Assembly: GCF_030547545.1 (NCBI RefSeq)
Contig: NZ_JAUOQE010000007.1
Location: forward strand, 62,001-126,000
Reading direction: 5' to 3'
Length of the DNA stretch: 64,000 nt
DNA from: Amphritea sp. 1_MG-2023
GTDB taxonomy: Bacteria > Pseudomonadota > Gammaproteobacteria > Pseudomonadales > Balneatricaceae
Position 1 is the stretch's first letter. Every line of letters begins with the position of its first letter. The notes under the pieces were generated by a model. It saw only the letters and a program-made list of their open reading frames with translations, was not told the origin of the DNA and did no database searches. Made by a program: the position numbers and the translations under genes. Positions 45,638-54,369 of the stretch are shown here, piece after piece.

Positions 45638-46768
45638 ATGCTATATTCAACGTTTGATCCTACTTTCAATGATGCTTCAAAAGAACCGATGTTTTTTGGC
45701 CATAACGTCAACGTCGCTCGTTATGATAAACAGAAATATCCGATTATTGAAAAACTGATAGAAAAGCAGTTGTCTTTCTTCTGGCGTCCGGAAGAGGTCG
45801 ATCTGTCGACGGATCGAAAAGACTTTATGGTCATGCCGGATCATGAGCAACATATTTTTCTCAGTAATTTGAAATATCAGACGCTCTTGGATTCGGTACA
45901 AGGGCGTTCGCCTAATATGGCGTTTCTGCCTATCGTGTCGCTACCAGAACTTGAAACATGGTTGGAGACCTGGTCATTCAGTGAAACGATTCACAGCCGT
46001 TCTTATACACATATTATTCGTAATATTCTCACCGAGCCCTCAGAAGTGTTTGATGCGATTGTGACCAATGAAGAGATCGTTAAGCGGGCTCGCAGTGTTA
46101 CTCGGCTTTATGATGAGCTGATTGAGTTAACCAATATATATATGATTCAGGGGCCGGGTGTGCATACGATTAATGGCGCAACCTATGACGTCAGTATGTA
46201 CAACCTGAAGACTAAGCTTTATCTAACATTAGTGTCGGTCAATGTACTCGAAGCGATCCGTTTCTATGTCAGTTTTGCTTGTTCATTCGCCTTTGCTGAG
46301 CGTGCCATTATGGAGGGGAACGCCAAAATTATTAAGCTGATTGCTCGGGATGAGGCGCTTCATCTAACGGGTACTCAGTTTATGCTCAACGTTTTGGCGT
46401 CTGGTTCTGATGATCCTGATTTCAAGCAGATCGCTAAAGAGTGTCAGCCTCAGGTGTATGAGATCTTTCGCGAAGCGGCCGAACAGGAAAAAGAGTGGGC
46501 CGAGTATCTGTTTAAAGATGGTTCGATGATCGGCTTAAATGCTCGTATCCTATCGGATTACGTCGAATATATTACTAACGTGCGGATGAAAGCGCTCAAT
46601 CTTGATGAGCTTTTCCCTGCTAAGCAGAACCCACTGCCATGGATGAATGCGTGGCTGGTTAGCGATAATGTGCAGGTCGCACCTCAGGAAGCTGAAATCA
46701 GTTCATATTTGGTCGGAGCGATTGATAATGAAATGGGCGAAGATGACTTCGACGGCTTCGACCTCTAA
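45638..46768 (+). CDS. nrdB: Ribonucleotide reductase class Ia, beta subunit
   Basis: NrdB holds the diiron-tyrosyl radical. In 376 residues the ligands D85, E116 and H119 and the radical Y123 ([12 protein letters not shown]) are present, followed by the second ligand set in [18 protein letters not shown] and [15 protein letters not shown]. The C-terminal [13 protein letters not shown] tail is the docking peptide for NrdA. It lies 99 bases after nrdA. Confidence 0.97.
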   Translation: MLYSTFDPTFNDASKEPMFFGHNVNVARYDKQKYPIIEKLIEKQLSFFWRPEEVDLSTDRKDFMVMPDHEQHIFLSNLKYQTLLDSVQGRSPNMAFLPIVSLPELETWLETWSFSETIHSRSYTHIIRNILTEPSEVFDAIVTNEEIVKRARSVTRLYDELIELTNIYMIQGPGVHTINGATYDVSMYNLKTKLYLTLVSVNVLEAIRFYVSFACSFAFAERAIMEGNAKIIKLIARDEALHLTGTQFMLNVLASGSDDPDFKQIAKECQPQVYEIFREAAEQEKEWAEYLFKDGSMIGLNARILSDYVEYITNVRMKALNLDELFPAKQNPLPWMNAWLVSDNVQVAPQEAEISSYLVGAIDNEMGEDDFDGFDL

Positions 46769-46778
46769 GGAGCCGGGT

Positions 46779-47045
46779 ATGGCAGGCATACCGAGAATAA
46801 AGGTCAATAATTACAGTACTTTTTATTACCAGTATGAATACTCACTGCTGGATGCGATGGAGGCTCAGGATATCCCTGCGCCTTATAACTGTCGTGGAGG
46901 CTACTGTGGTTGTTGCCGTGTTCGCTTGATTGAAGGGCAGGTAGAAGAGGTGCAGGATGCTCTCTATGATACCGTGGGTGATGAGATATTAGCCTGTTGT
47001 ACCAAGCCCGTCACTCACATAGAAATTGAAATTCCAGAAGACTGA
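46779..47045 (+). CDS. yfaE: YfaE-type 2Fe-2S ferredoxin for NrdB
   Basis: The 88-residue ferredoxin has the cluster cysteines C38, C43, C46 and C74 (CRGGYCGCC ... ACC). In E. coli YfaE supplies electrons to assemble and maintain the diferric-tyrosyl cofactor of NrdB. AAGGAG before ATG 46779 and a ten-base gap after nrdB indicate cotranscription. The reading frame is open further upstream inside nrdB, but that part is not homologous. Confidence 0.93.
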   Translation: MAGIPRIKVNNYSTFYYQYEYSLLDAMEAQDIPAPYNCRGGYCGCCRVRLIEGQVEEVQDALYDTVGDEILACCTKPVTHIEIEIPED

Positions 47046-47750
47046 TCGAATCCGAGTGATTGATAACTTTGGCGCTCGCAATGGTCGTATTGCGGGTGCG
47101 ACTTCTCGTCTGCGTGTGTGTTTCTTGTGCCCTCGCTGAGACAAAATAGCTTACCTCTATCTCGCTGCAAACGGCTGAAAAATACCGTTATTATGCGTAG
47201 TCTCAATATCCTAATCTGATTGTTATCAAACCATATAGAATAAAGTTCTTAACAGCTTTAAAAGACTTGCTGCTTGACGCTTGTTGTGCGTGCTGTCTAA
47301 TGATGATTTTAACCGCGGATATCTTCCTAACTTATTGAAAATAAATAGGCTTATAAAGTGGTGTTGGTTTTATAATCAATTTGTTTAAAGCCCCGTAGAA
47401 TCAACTTTGTGGCCACTTACCAAAAAGTAATGCACTGACTTATCCACAGAAAATGTGTACGAGAAAAAGCTTGAATAAATCGCCATTTATAGGTCATGTT
47501 GTTGTCAGTCGGATCGCTGAGTGGAAAGGCTTAGCGTGATCAATTGCTTGCATTGATGGTTGATGGTGAAGGTATCGCTTTATCCGCGAGTGCGAGCCTA
47601 TTGATCTGGCGTGGCTAAACATCAATGTATCGCTTAGATCGCCCTATCGCTGATGTAGCGCCCGTGAGTAACTCTCTTCTGAAGTCATCGTCAAACTCCG
47701 ATAGAATAGAGGCAGCGGTGATATCCGATTAAATCTTAGGCTCAGAATTC
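47046..47750. other. Intergenic region after yfaE
   Basis: These 705 bases contain no gene I can support. A short hairpin CGCAAT/ATTGCG lies near 47075 just after yfaE, and one perfect DnaA box TTATCCACA is at 47440-47448. A single box does not make an origin. The remainder is AT-rich and featureless to my reading. Confidence 0.35.
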
Positions 47751-47891
47751 ATGAACAGAAAAAAGAAGATAAACAGTATATTAAAAAAACGTGCTAAAAA
47801 GGCCAATGCTAAAGTCCATGTATCGGGTAAGCCTCGATATATCTCTAAAGATGAGCGTGCCAAAATGGATCAACAGGGTGTTGAACAATGA
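47751..47891 (+). CDS. DUF2986 small basic protein
   Basis: The 46-residue product, [20 protein letters not shown] followed by [20 protein letters not shown], matches DUF2986, a family of tiny lysine-rich proteins in marine gammaproteobacteria; function unknown, though the charge suggests nucleic acid contact. Its TGA overlaps the VF530 ATG by four bases, so the two are translationally coupled. Confidence 0.82.
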   Translation: MNRKKKINSILKKRAKKANAKVHVSGKPRYISKDERAKMDQQGVEQ

Positions 47892-48148
47892 GCGGTAAAG
47901 TAACACCTGAAAAGCAAAAGAATAATCCGCTTCATGGTGTGACTCTGCAGCAGATTGTGACGGAGTTAGAAGCCGAGTATGGCTGGGATGAATTAGGTCG
48001 ACGGATCAATATTCGTTGTTTTCAGAGTGATCCTAGCATTAAGTCGAGCCTAAAATTTTTACGCAAAACGCCTTGGGCCCGCGAGAAAGTAGAGCAGCTG
48101 TGGATTCTCTTGCAAACACGTCAAACGATCTGGTCATCATCTGATTGA
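47888..48148 (+). CDS. VF530 family DNA-binding protein (DUF2132)
   Basis: The 86-residue protein has the DUF2132 core [34 protein letters not shown] and [19 protein letters not shown]. The solved VF530 structure from Vibrio fischeri is an alpha-helical fold related to DNA-binding domains. Its start is inside the end of the DUF2986 gene. Confidence 0.88.
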   Translation: MSGKVTPEKQKNNPLHGVTLQQIVTELEAEYGWDELGRRINIRCFQSDPSIKSSLKFLRKTPWAREKVEQLWILLQTRQTIWSSSD

Positions 48149-48192
48149 TGTTTGATCATTTGATGCGTTAGTGGACATCTGTGTTATCGCCC

Positions 48193-48234
48193 ATCGGCTA
48201 TCGGCTATCGGGTATCGGGTATCGGCTATCGGCT
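48193..48234. repeat. 7-bp tandem array (ATCGGCT/ATCGGGT)
   Basis: Six units of ATCGGCT or ATCGGGT in tandem lie in the gap between the convergent VF530 and diguanylate cyclase genes. No coding potential. Confidence 0.85.
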
Positions 48235-48281
48235 ATCTAGGTGGATGATACTGTGATGAAGGCTTGCAGATAGGCGAAAAC

Positions 48282-49280
48282 TTAGTCGGCATTCAGTATC
48301 ACGGGGCGGCAGTGTTGTCGCATGATATCAGCGGTATCATTATTGAGATGTTGATAAGATATCTTCTCGACGAGGGCGCGATTATCGAGAGACATGGTCA
48401 TATTTCGGCCGTTTGCTTTGGCCGCATATAAGGCAATATCCGCGCGCTTAATAGAGACTTTGGTATCCGAGGTGCGGCACAGTTGAGTAACGCCAAAAGA
48501 GGCGGTGACTTGATGTACGTTACCTTGATGGATAAAACTGGATTGCGCTAGTTTTTCACGGATGCGGTCAATCATAGGCGCGGTTTGCTCTAGCGTTGTC
48601 TCTGGGAAGATGAAGAGAAACTCTTCGCCACCATAGCGAGAGACGGTATCATGACGACGGATCGTATGGGTAAATAGTGCTGCTGTATGCGCGAGCAGAA
48701 GGTCGCCGACATCGTGCCCCCAGGTATCATTGATGTTTTTAAAATGATCAATATCGGCCATCGCGATACTACAATAATAGTCCTTCGAGCGTTGCATTTT
48801 ATTATTTTCACTGGCGAGGATAGAAGCGGCTGAGCGACGATTGATGAGTCGGGTAGTCGGATCAAACTGTTGCTTATTGAGTACCGAAAACTCAAACAGC
48901 ACGATGATCATATCAAACAGTTCTTTCTGCATCTGTATGAAATTATCGAGGTCGGCAACATTGATATCCTGATGTTGATTCTGTTGCAGGATAATTTTGC
49001 GTGCGGCATCGTGCAGGCGTTTGTGGTATTGCTCGATTTTTAAGAATGATCCCTGCTTAAATAGATCGTCTTCAAATGTTTTTGTCAGCCAGCGGCCGAA
49101 GTGACAATGGTGATGTGCGTCGCAGGCAACAAACTGCTTATCAGTCAACGGTTGACGAGTAATCAGCGCTTTGACGATGTCGAGCAGCCATATGCGATGA
49201 GCTTCCAGTGAGTGTTTGATATCACCGGACAAGGCATCAAAATCTTCATGATGAAAGCTTTCTAATAGATTTTCGATCAT
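48282..49280 (-). CDS. DgcZ-like diguanylate cyclase with zinc-binding CZB domain
   Basis: The 332-residue protein makes cyclic di-GMP. The N-terminal CZB domain has the zinc ligands H28, C59 (HHHCHFGRWL), H86 and H90 (YHKRLHDAA), matching E. coli DgcZ (YdeH). A helical linker leads to a GGDEF domain with DIDHFKNINDTWGHDVGD and the active loop GGEEF at 217-221; the I-site RxxD does not sit at the usual place before it. Zinc binding would inhibit the cyclase, as in DgcZ. It has no membrane segment and appears monocistronic. Confidence 0.9.
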   Translation of the reverse strand: MIENLLESFHHEDFDALSGDIKHSLEAHRIWLLDIVKALITRQPLTDKQFVACDAHHHCHFGRWLTKTFEDDLFKQGSFLKIEQYHKRLHDAARKIILQQNQHQDINVADLDNFIQMQKELFDMIIVLFEFSVLNKQQFDPTTRLINRRSAASILASENNKMQRSKDYYCSIAMADIDHFKNINDTWGHDVGDLLLAHTAALFTHTIRRHDTVSRYGGEEFLFIFPETTLEQTAPMIDRIREKLAQSSFIHQGNVHQVTASFGVTQLCRTSDTKVSIKRADIALYAAKANGRNMTMSLDNRALVEKISYQHLNNDTADIMRQHCRPVILNAD

Positions 49281-49316
49281 TATCGACTCATTGCTAGCCT
49301 AATCACGTTCGCTTAC

Positions 49317-50408
49317 TTAGGTCTCGTTATTCAAGCCACTTTGTTGCAAAGCGAGCTGATCCGGTAGACGATGTTGTAATATTTGACGTTGATAATGTCT
49401 GGCCGAGCTACTGATTTTGCCACTGCTACCGGTGGTAAGCCAACGTTTAATGCGACCGGCATCGCCTACCGGTGTGCGTTTACCGTAGGAGTTCAGCATG
49501 ATCATGACGGTATTGCGACCATTGATTGTCGTCATCATCACGAGGCAGCGCCCAGCTTCATCAAGATAGCCTGTTTTGGTGACATCAATCTTCCAGCTTG
49601 GACGATGCACCAGTGCATTAGTATTGCCGAAACGTAACGCATACTTCGGATGACTGAAGCGAGCGGTATAGCTAGGTGTTTTGCTGTATTCAATGATGTT
49701 TGGATAGGTGGCGGCAGCGCGAACCATAATGGCTAAATCGGAAGCGGTCGAGACATTATGGGCTGATAGCCCAGTGGAATCGACAAAATAAGTGTGCTGC
49801 ATACCGAGTTGTTTGGCTTTAAGGTTCATTGCGTTAACAAATGCTTTAATGCCATTGGGGTAGGTATGACCCAGGGCTGAGGCTGCCATGTTTTCTGATG
49901 ACATTAAGGCGATGCGGATAACATCTTTACGCGCTAACTCGGAACCTATACGGATGCGAGAATAGTAATTGTTATTAGCGAGCTTATGAGCGCGCGTGAA
50001 CTGAATTTTTTCATCGAGTGGCAGCTTGGCATCTAAGGTGACCATCGCGGTCATCAGTTTGGTGATAGAGGCGATTGGCATCATCATGTCGGCATGTTTT
50101 TGATACAGGGGAGCGCCGGTTTTGGTATCGATAACGGCGGCACTGACCGATGCTAACTCGATATTGTGCTTGTCTAGACTGAGTAATCGTTGGGTTGCGT
50201 TAGACAGTAAGGCGGTTTGATCGGCTAGGGGTGTTTCAGCCTGTACCGGTAGGCTGATAGCCCAACTGATAGTCGAACCGATAGCGCAGATAAATAGCAA
50301 ACGATGGATGAGTAAATAGGCCGATTTGACACTATTCGTTAGGCGTTTTTTTATGCTCGGCGTTGCTGTGTATTGGCTTAAACGCCTTTTCACTGAGAGT
50401 CTATTCAA
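49317..50408 (-). CDS. pbpG: D-alanyl-D-alanine endopeptidase (PBP7 type)
   Basis: This periplasmic low-molecular-weight penicillin-binding protein cuts peptidoglycan cross-links. SITK (114-117), SEN (171-173) and KTG (278-280) are the three active-site motifs. A signal sequence lies at about 29-57 (ending PVQA). The 363-residue frame begins with TTG at 50406-50408 and has no ATG; GTG at 50393 is another option, so the true start is uncertain and the 28 residues before the signal may not be translated. It is 36 bases upstream of the diguanylate cyclase gene on the same strand. Confidence 0.88.
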   Translation of the reverse strand: MNRLSVKRRLSQYTATPSIKKRLTNSVKSAYLLIHRLLFICAIGSTISWAISLPVQAETPLADQTALLSNATQRLLSLDKHNIELASVSAAVIDTKTGAPLYQKHADMMMPIASITKLMTAMVTLDAKLPLDEKIQFTRAHKLANNNYYSRIRIGSELARKDVIRIALMSSENMAASALGHTYPNGIKAFVNAMNLKAKQLGMQHTYFVDSTGLSAHNVSTASDLAIMVRAAATYPNIIEYSKTPSYTARFSHPKYALRFGNTNALVHRPSWKIDVTKTGYLDEAGRCLVMMTTINGRNTVMIMLNSYGKRTPVGDAGRIKRWLTTGSSGKISSSARHYQRQILQHRLPDQLALQQSGLNNET

Positions 50409-50612
50409 AACAGAACCGTAATAAGTTTGCCTAGTTATGAGTATGTTTTTTTATTGACAGTCCTTGTCCGGCTGCGTTGCTGCAATCATGTCAGTAAGCT
50501 CAGCACTTGTAAATTTTATCATAAACATCGGTGTTAAGGGTTATTCGAACAGCTGTTTTTATGACGGCCAGATAATAAATCAGCTAATATAGCGAAAAAA
50601 CTACCGCCTTAA

Positions 50613-50660
50613 CGTTAGGCTTTTGCATGAGAATAAGCCTCGAATATTTGAGGCCTAACG
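50613..50660. promoter_or_regulatory. Nested inverted repeats upstream of the nucleoside-recognition gene
   Basis: CGTTAGGC (50613-50620) and GCCTAACG (50653-50660) are inverted, and inside them GCCTC/GAGGC forms a small hairpin (50637-50654). It could be an operator or a 5' leader structure. Purely pattern-based. Confidence 0.35.
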
Positions 50661-50696
50661 CCGACTATTGTATTTGAAAGGGATCGTGAAACCGTT

Positions 50697-51635
50697 ATGG
50701 AGCAAATAATTACCCTGATTCTTGATTCTGGCCGCACGGCTATCGATATGGTGCTTTATGTGTTGCTACCGGTCATGGTGGTGATGTTAGCGATGATGAA
50801 GTTGCTGGAAAATAAAGGTGTCTTGGGGTGGGTTTCTAATAAACTATCGCCTTTTTTTGGTCTCTTTGGTATGCCTGGGCTGGGCATCTTCGCTATGTTG
50901 CAGATTCTCTTCGTCAGCTTTAATGCGCCGGTAGCGACATTGGCTATCATGAGTCGAGATGGTTCTTCACGGCGGACGATTGCGGCGACCCTTGCCGCGG
51001 TCTTAACGATGTCTCAGGCGAATGTCGTCTTTCCTATGGCGGTGATGGGATTGAATCTGCCGGTGATCATGGCGACTTCGCTGTTAGGCGGATTGATCGC
51101 GGCGGCGAGTAGTTATTATATTTTCGCGCGCGCGCCGATGTTTGATGATGATTACAGTCATCAGGAGCATTTAGCACCCGAACGACATGAACAGACCAAT
51201 GTTATTCAGATTTTATCCGATGGCGGACAGGAAGGGGTTAAGATTGTTATCGCCTCGATACCGCTTTTAATCTTAGCGCTGTGTTTTGTTAATCTGCTTA
51301 AAATAACCGGCGCGATGGAGCTTCTGACGCTGTTATTGGCGCCTATCTTAGCCCTACTCGATCTACCTGAATCTACTGTTTTACCGATTGTTACAAAATT
51401 TATTGCCGGTGGCACCGCAATGATGGCGGTGACGATTGATCTATTAAATCAAGGCATGATGAGTGCAACGGATCTAAACCGTATCGCCGGTTTTGTGATT
51501 AGTCCGTTTGATGTGGCCGGTGTGGCAATCTTATTAGCGGCGGGTAAACGAGTAGCGGTTGTGGCTCGGGTGGCTATGTTAGGCGCGTTGGTGGGCACTG
51601 TGGTGCGTGGCGTGTTGCACTTAATCATATTTTAA
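50697..51635 (+). CDS. Nucleoside-recognition (Gate) domain membrane protein
   Basis: The 312-residue protein has about eight helices arranged as two Gate domains: MLAMMKLLENKGVLGWVSNKLSPFFGLFGMPGLG with NAPVATLAIM in the first and LLTLLLAPILALLDLPESTVLPIVTKFIAGGTAMM in the second. The family includes spore maturation and nucleoside-transporter-like proteins; its substrate here is unknown. A cytoplasmic or periplasmic charged loop lies at about 148-170. It stands alone upstream of a tandem array. Confidence 0.8.
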   Translation: MEQIITLILDSGRTAIDMVLYVLLPVMVVMLAMMKLLENKGVLGWVSNKLSPFFGLFGMPGLGIFAMLQILFVSFNAPVATLAIMSRDGSSRRTIAATLAAVLTMSQANVVFPMAVMGLNLPVIMATSLLGGLIAAASSYYIFARAPMFDDDYSHQEHLAPERHEQTNVIQILSDGGQEGVKIVIASIPLLILALCFVNLLKITGAMELLTLLLAPILALLDLPESTVLPIVTKFIAGGTAMMAVTIDLLNQGMMSATDLNRIAGFVISPFDVAGVAILLAAGKRVAVVARVAMLGALVGTVVRGVLHLIIF

Positions 51636-51710
51636 CGGCGATCGCCGTTGCTGCTTGACCCTCAGGCAGTGCAGACATAAAGTTGCCGATAAGACAGCGA
51701 TACCGTTATT

Positions 51711-51926
51711 CGGGATAAGCACAATTATATTCATGCGGATACCCTGAGACTAATCAGGATAAGCACAATTATATTCATGCGATACCCTGAGACTAATCAG
51801 GATAAGCACAATTATATCCATGCGATACCCTGAGACTAATCGGGATAAGCACAATTCTATCCATGCGATACCCTGAGACTAATCGGGATAAGGACAATTA
51901 TATTCATGCAATACCCTGAGACTAAA
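51711..51926. repeat. 43-bp tandem array copying an aminotransferase translation start
   Basis: Five units of 43-44 bp lie end to end: 51711-51754, 51755-51797, 51798-51840, 51841-51883 and 51884-51926. Each carries GGATAAG, ACAATT, an ATG and ATACCCTGAGACTAA. In the last unit that ATG is the aminotransferase start and GATAAGGACA replaces GATAAGCACA, making an AAGGA ribosome site. The other four ATGs read MRYPETN... and stop after 18 codons in the next unit. There are no spacers, so it is not a CRISPR array. Confidence 0.92.
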
Positions 51927-53054
51927 TTACCCAACGTTGGCACGACGATCTTCACCGAGATGTCACAACTGGCAGCCGAACATCATGCCATTAATCTATC
52001 TCAGGGATTTCCTGATTTCGATGGACCCTTGGCGCTACTCGATCGAGTGACTTACTACCTTGAGGCGGGTTTTAATCAGTATGCGCCGATGGCGGGAGTG
52101 ACGAGTTTACGCAATGCTATCGGGATGAAAGTCGAACGTTTGTATGATTGTCAGGTGAATCCCGATACGCAAGTGACGGTGACATCGGGCGCAACCGAGG
52201 CATTGTTTGCCGCGATTGGTGCGGTGGTGCGCGCAGGTGATGAGGTGATTGTATTTGATCCAGCCTATGACAGCTATGAGCCGGCGGTTGAGCTGAATGG
52301 TGGTCGAGTAATACATCTGGCACTAAAGTCGCCTGATTTTTCAATTGATTGGTCGCAGGTAAAGGCGGCTATCAATGAGAAAACGCGTATGATTATTATC
52401 AATAGTCCACATAACCCTACTGGCAGTGTGCTTGCGGCAACAGATTTAGATCAGCTTGAAGCGTTAGTCGCGGGCAGCGATATTTTACTCCTCAGTGATG
52501 AGGTTTATGAGCATATTTGTTTTGATGGTGCTCATCAGAGTTTGTTGCGCCGACCTTCACTGGCCGAGCGTGCATTTGTCATTTCATCGTTTGGTAAAAC
52601 CTATCACACTACCGGCTGGAAAGTGGGCTACTGTGTGGCACCCGCAGCACTGACTGTGGAGCTGCGTAAACTGCATCAATATCTGACGTTTTGCACCGTA
52701 CATCCGATTCAGCTCGCGTTGGCCGATTTTATCAATGATTATCCAGAGCACTATCTAGAGTTACCGGCTTTTTATCAGCACAAACGCGATCTGTTCTGTG
52801 AATTGATGGCACCGAGTCGATTTAGTTTTAAACCTGCGCAGGGCACTTATTTCCAATTGATGGATTATTCGGCGATTGCGCCGGATATGGATGATGTGAC
52901 CTTTGCCCGTTGGTTGACCACTGAGGTAGGTGTGGCCGCTATTCCGGTGTCTGTATTTTATGATTGCCCGCCAGAGCAGCGCTTAGTGCGCTTTTGTTTT
53001 GCTAAAGATGATCAAACGTTAAAACAAGCAGCAGATAAATTATGCAAGATCTAA
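51906..53054 (+). CDS. Methionine/glutamine aminotransferase (YbdL/KAT type)
   Basis: The 382-residue class I/II PLP aminotransferase starts MQYPETKLPNVGTTIFTEMS and has SQGFPDFDGP (32-41), SGATEAL (94-100), NSPHNPTG (166-173), SDEVYEH (197-203) and the PLP lysine K231 in SSFGKTYHTTGWKVGY. It resembles E. coli YbdL methionine aminotransferase and kynurenine/glutamine transaminases. The start lies in the last unit of a 43-bp array. Its stop overlaps the omega-amidase start by 13 bases; together they form the glutamine transaminase-omega-amidase route that salvages keto acids such as ketomethiobutyrate. Confidence 0.88.
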   Translation: MQYPETKLPNVGTTIFTEMSQLAAEHHAINLSQGFPDFDGPLALLDRVTYYLEAGFNQYAPMAGVTSLRNAIGMKVERLYDCQVNPDTQVTVTSGATEALFAAIGAVVRAGDEVIVFDPAYDSYEPAVELNGGRVIHLALKSPDFSIDWSQVKAAINEKTRMIIINSPHNPTGSVLAATDLDQLEALVAGSDILLLSDEVYEHICFDGAHQSLLRRPSLAERAFVISSFGKTYHTTGWKVGYCVAPAALTVELRKLHQYLTFCTVHPIQLALADFINDYPEHYLELPAFYQHKRDLFCELMAPSRFSFKPAQGTYFQLMDYSAIAPDMDDVTFARWLTTEVGVAAIPVSVFYDCPPEQRLVRFCFAKDDQTLKQAADKLCKI

Positions 53055-53827
53055 CTATTACGCTTATTCAACCCGATATGCAGTGGCAAAGTCCGCCAGA
53101 CAATCGCTTGATGTACGAGCAATTAATGGATCAGCATGCGACGCATACCGATCTGGTGTTGTTGCCTGAAATGTTCTCTACCGGCTTCACGATGGATAGC
53201 CGGTTAGCGGCTGAGCCAATGGGGGGGGAAACCTGTCAATGGTTACAGCAGCAAGCTCAGCAGCGCGGCATCGCGATCGCGGGTAGCTTAGCGATTCAGG
53301 CCGGAGATAGCTATGTCAACCGGATGATCTTTACCTTTCCGGATGGCTGTCAGACCCATTATGATAAACGGCATCTGTTTCGCATGGCGGGTGAGCATGA
53401 ACGTTATCAGCCGGGCAATGAACGCGTGGTGGTTGAGTATCGTGACTGGCGGATTTTGCTGCAGGTGTGTTATGACCTGCGCTTCCCGGTGTTCTCGCGT
53501 AACAATAATGACTACGACTTAGCCCTCTATGTGGCGAACTGGCCAGCCCCTCGTCGTCAACCTTGGCGCAAGTTGTTGCAAGCTCGGGCGATTGAAAACC
53601 TTTGTTATGTCGCCGGCGTCAATCGTGTCGGTACGGATGCCAATGGTCATCAGTATAGTGGTGACAGTATGTTGGTGGATTTCAAAGGTGAATTGCTGAT
53701 CGATCGTCACCCCAACATCGCTTTCTGCGCAAGCCATACGCTGTCAGCTGCGGCGCTGATTGATTTTAATCAGAAATTTCCCGCCTGGATGGATGCGGAT
53801 AGCTTTCTCATAACAGAACAGGGGTAG
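53042..53827 (+). CDS. yafV: Omega-amidase (YafV/Nit2 type)
   Basis: This nitrilase-superfamily enzyme hydrolyses alpha-ketoglutaramate and ketosuccinamate. In 261 residues the catalytic triad is E43 (LPEMFSTGF), K109 (HYDKRHLF) and C143 (QVCYDLRFP). WPAPRRQPWRKLLQARAIEN is typical of the YafV branch. The ATG is inside the aminotransferase gene, whose product forms the omega-amidase substrates when glutamine is the amino donor, so the overlap supports a joint role. Confidence 0.9.
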   Translation: MQDLTITLIQPDMQWQSPPDNRLMYEQLMDQHATHTDLVLLPEMFSTGFTMDSRLAAEPMGGETCQWLQQQAQQRGIAIAGSLAIQAGDSYVNRMIFTFPDGCQTHYDKRHLFRMAGEHERYQPGNERVVVEYRDWRILLQVCYDLRFPVFSRNNNDYDLALYVANWPAPRRQPWRKLLQARAIENLCYVAGVNRVGTDANGHQYSGDSMLVDFKGELLIDRHPNIAFCASHTLSAAALIDFNQKFPAWMDADSFLITEQG

Positions 53828-53842
53828 AGTGCGATCGTTGAG

Positions 53843-53907
53843 AGCTCTATTGAATAGCTCTATTGAATAGCTCTATTGAATAGCTCTATTGAATAGCGCT
53901 ATCGAAT
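53843..53907. repeat. 13-bp tandem array (AGCTCTATTGAAT)
   Basis: Four perfect copies of AGCTCTATTGAAT plus one variant AGCGCTATCGAAT start 16 bases after the omega-amidase stop. No coding potential. The gap 53908-54116 contains nothing I recognise. Confidence 0.88.
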
Positions 53908-54116
53908 AGCCATCGTTTAGAGCTTTGTTATGTAGTGGTTACAAGCTACTGCGTCCAACAGGCTGCATTTGATCTTGCGCCCCTAACTCATCAGTATAGG
54001 GCGCTCGAAGCTTGGCCTGTGAGTAACGCCTTTACGATCAAATAGAAAGTGAATCGTAGCTGTCTAATGAATAAGGACAGCGATATAGTACTGACTTGCC
54101 TTGAGTGATTGGCTAG

Positions 54117-54369
54117 GGAAGGTGCGAATAAGTCAATTACGCCTCTGGCTTACAGAGAAGCTGGAGATCAAGGCAACAGTTACAGGCAACGTCGAAAAAT
54201 GTTAACGCTGAGATCCTGCTTCTCTGAAAGCCCCGAAGGGCGGATATTAGAAGGGTCATCTACTTTGTCAGCCAGCTTGAAAAGGTCCAGACATTTCGCT
54301 GCACTGGCTTTCGCGCATCTGGCCATTCTAATGTCCGCAGAGAATATAACGGACTTATTCGCACTTACC
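54117..54369. mobile_element. Long (253-bp) IS5-ended MITE, inverted relative to the 31.9-kb copy
   Basis: Starts GGAAGGTGCGAATAAGTC and ends GACTTATTCGCACTTACC, with a decayed right end. The left flank is CTAG and the right CTCA, an imperfect target duplication. Compared with 31947-32210 it is in the opposite orientation and lacks a block of about 13 bases (TACAACCAGTATG region). Open frames through it are not genes. Confidence 0.88.

Noticed and set aside
47440-47448. Replication origin
   Set aside because: Only one DnaA box TTATCCACA is present, without clustered boxes, an AT-rich unwinding element or dnaA/gidA genes.
51711-51926. CRISPR array
   Set aside because: The repeats are contiguous with no spacers and no cas genes are near.
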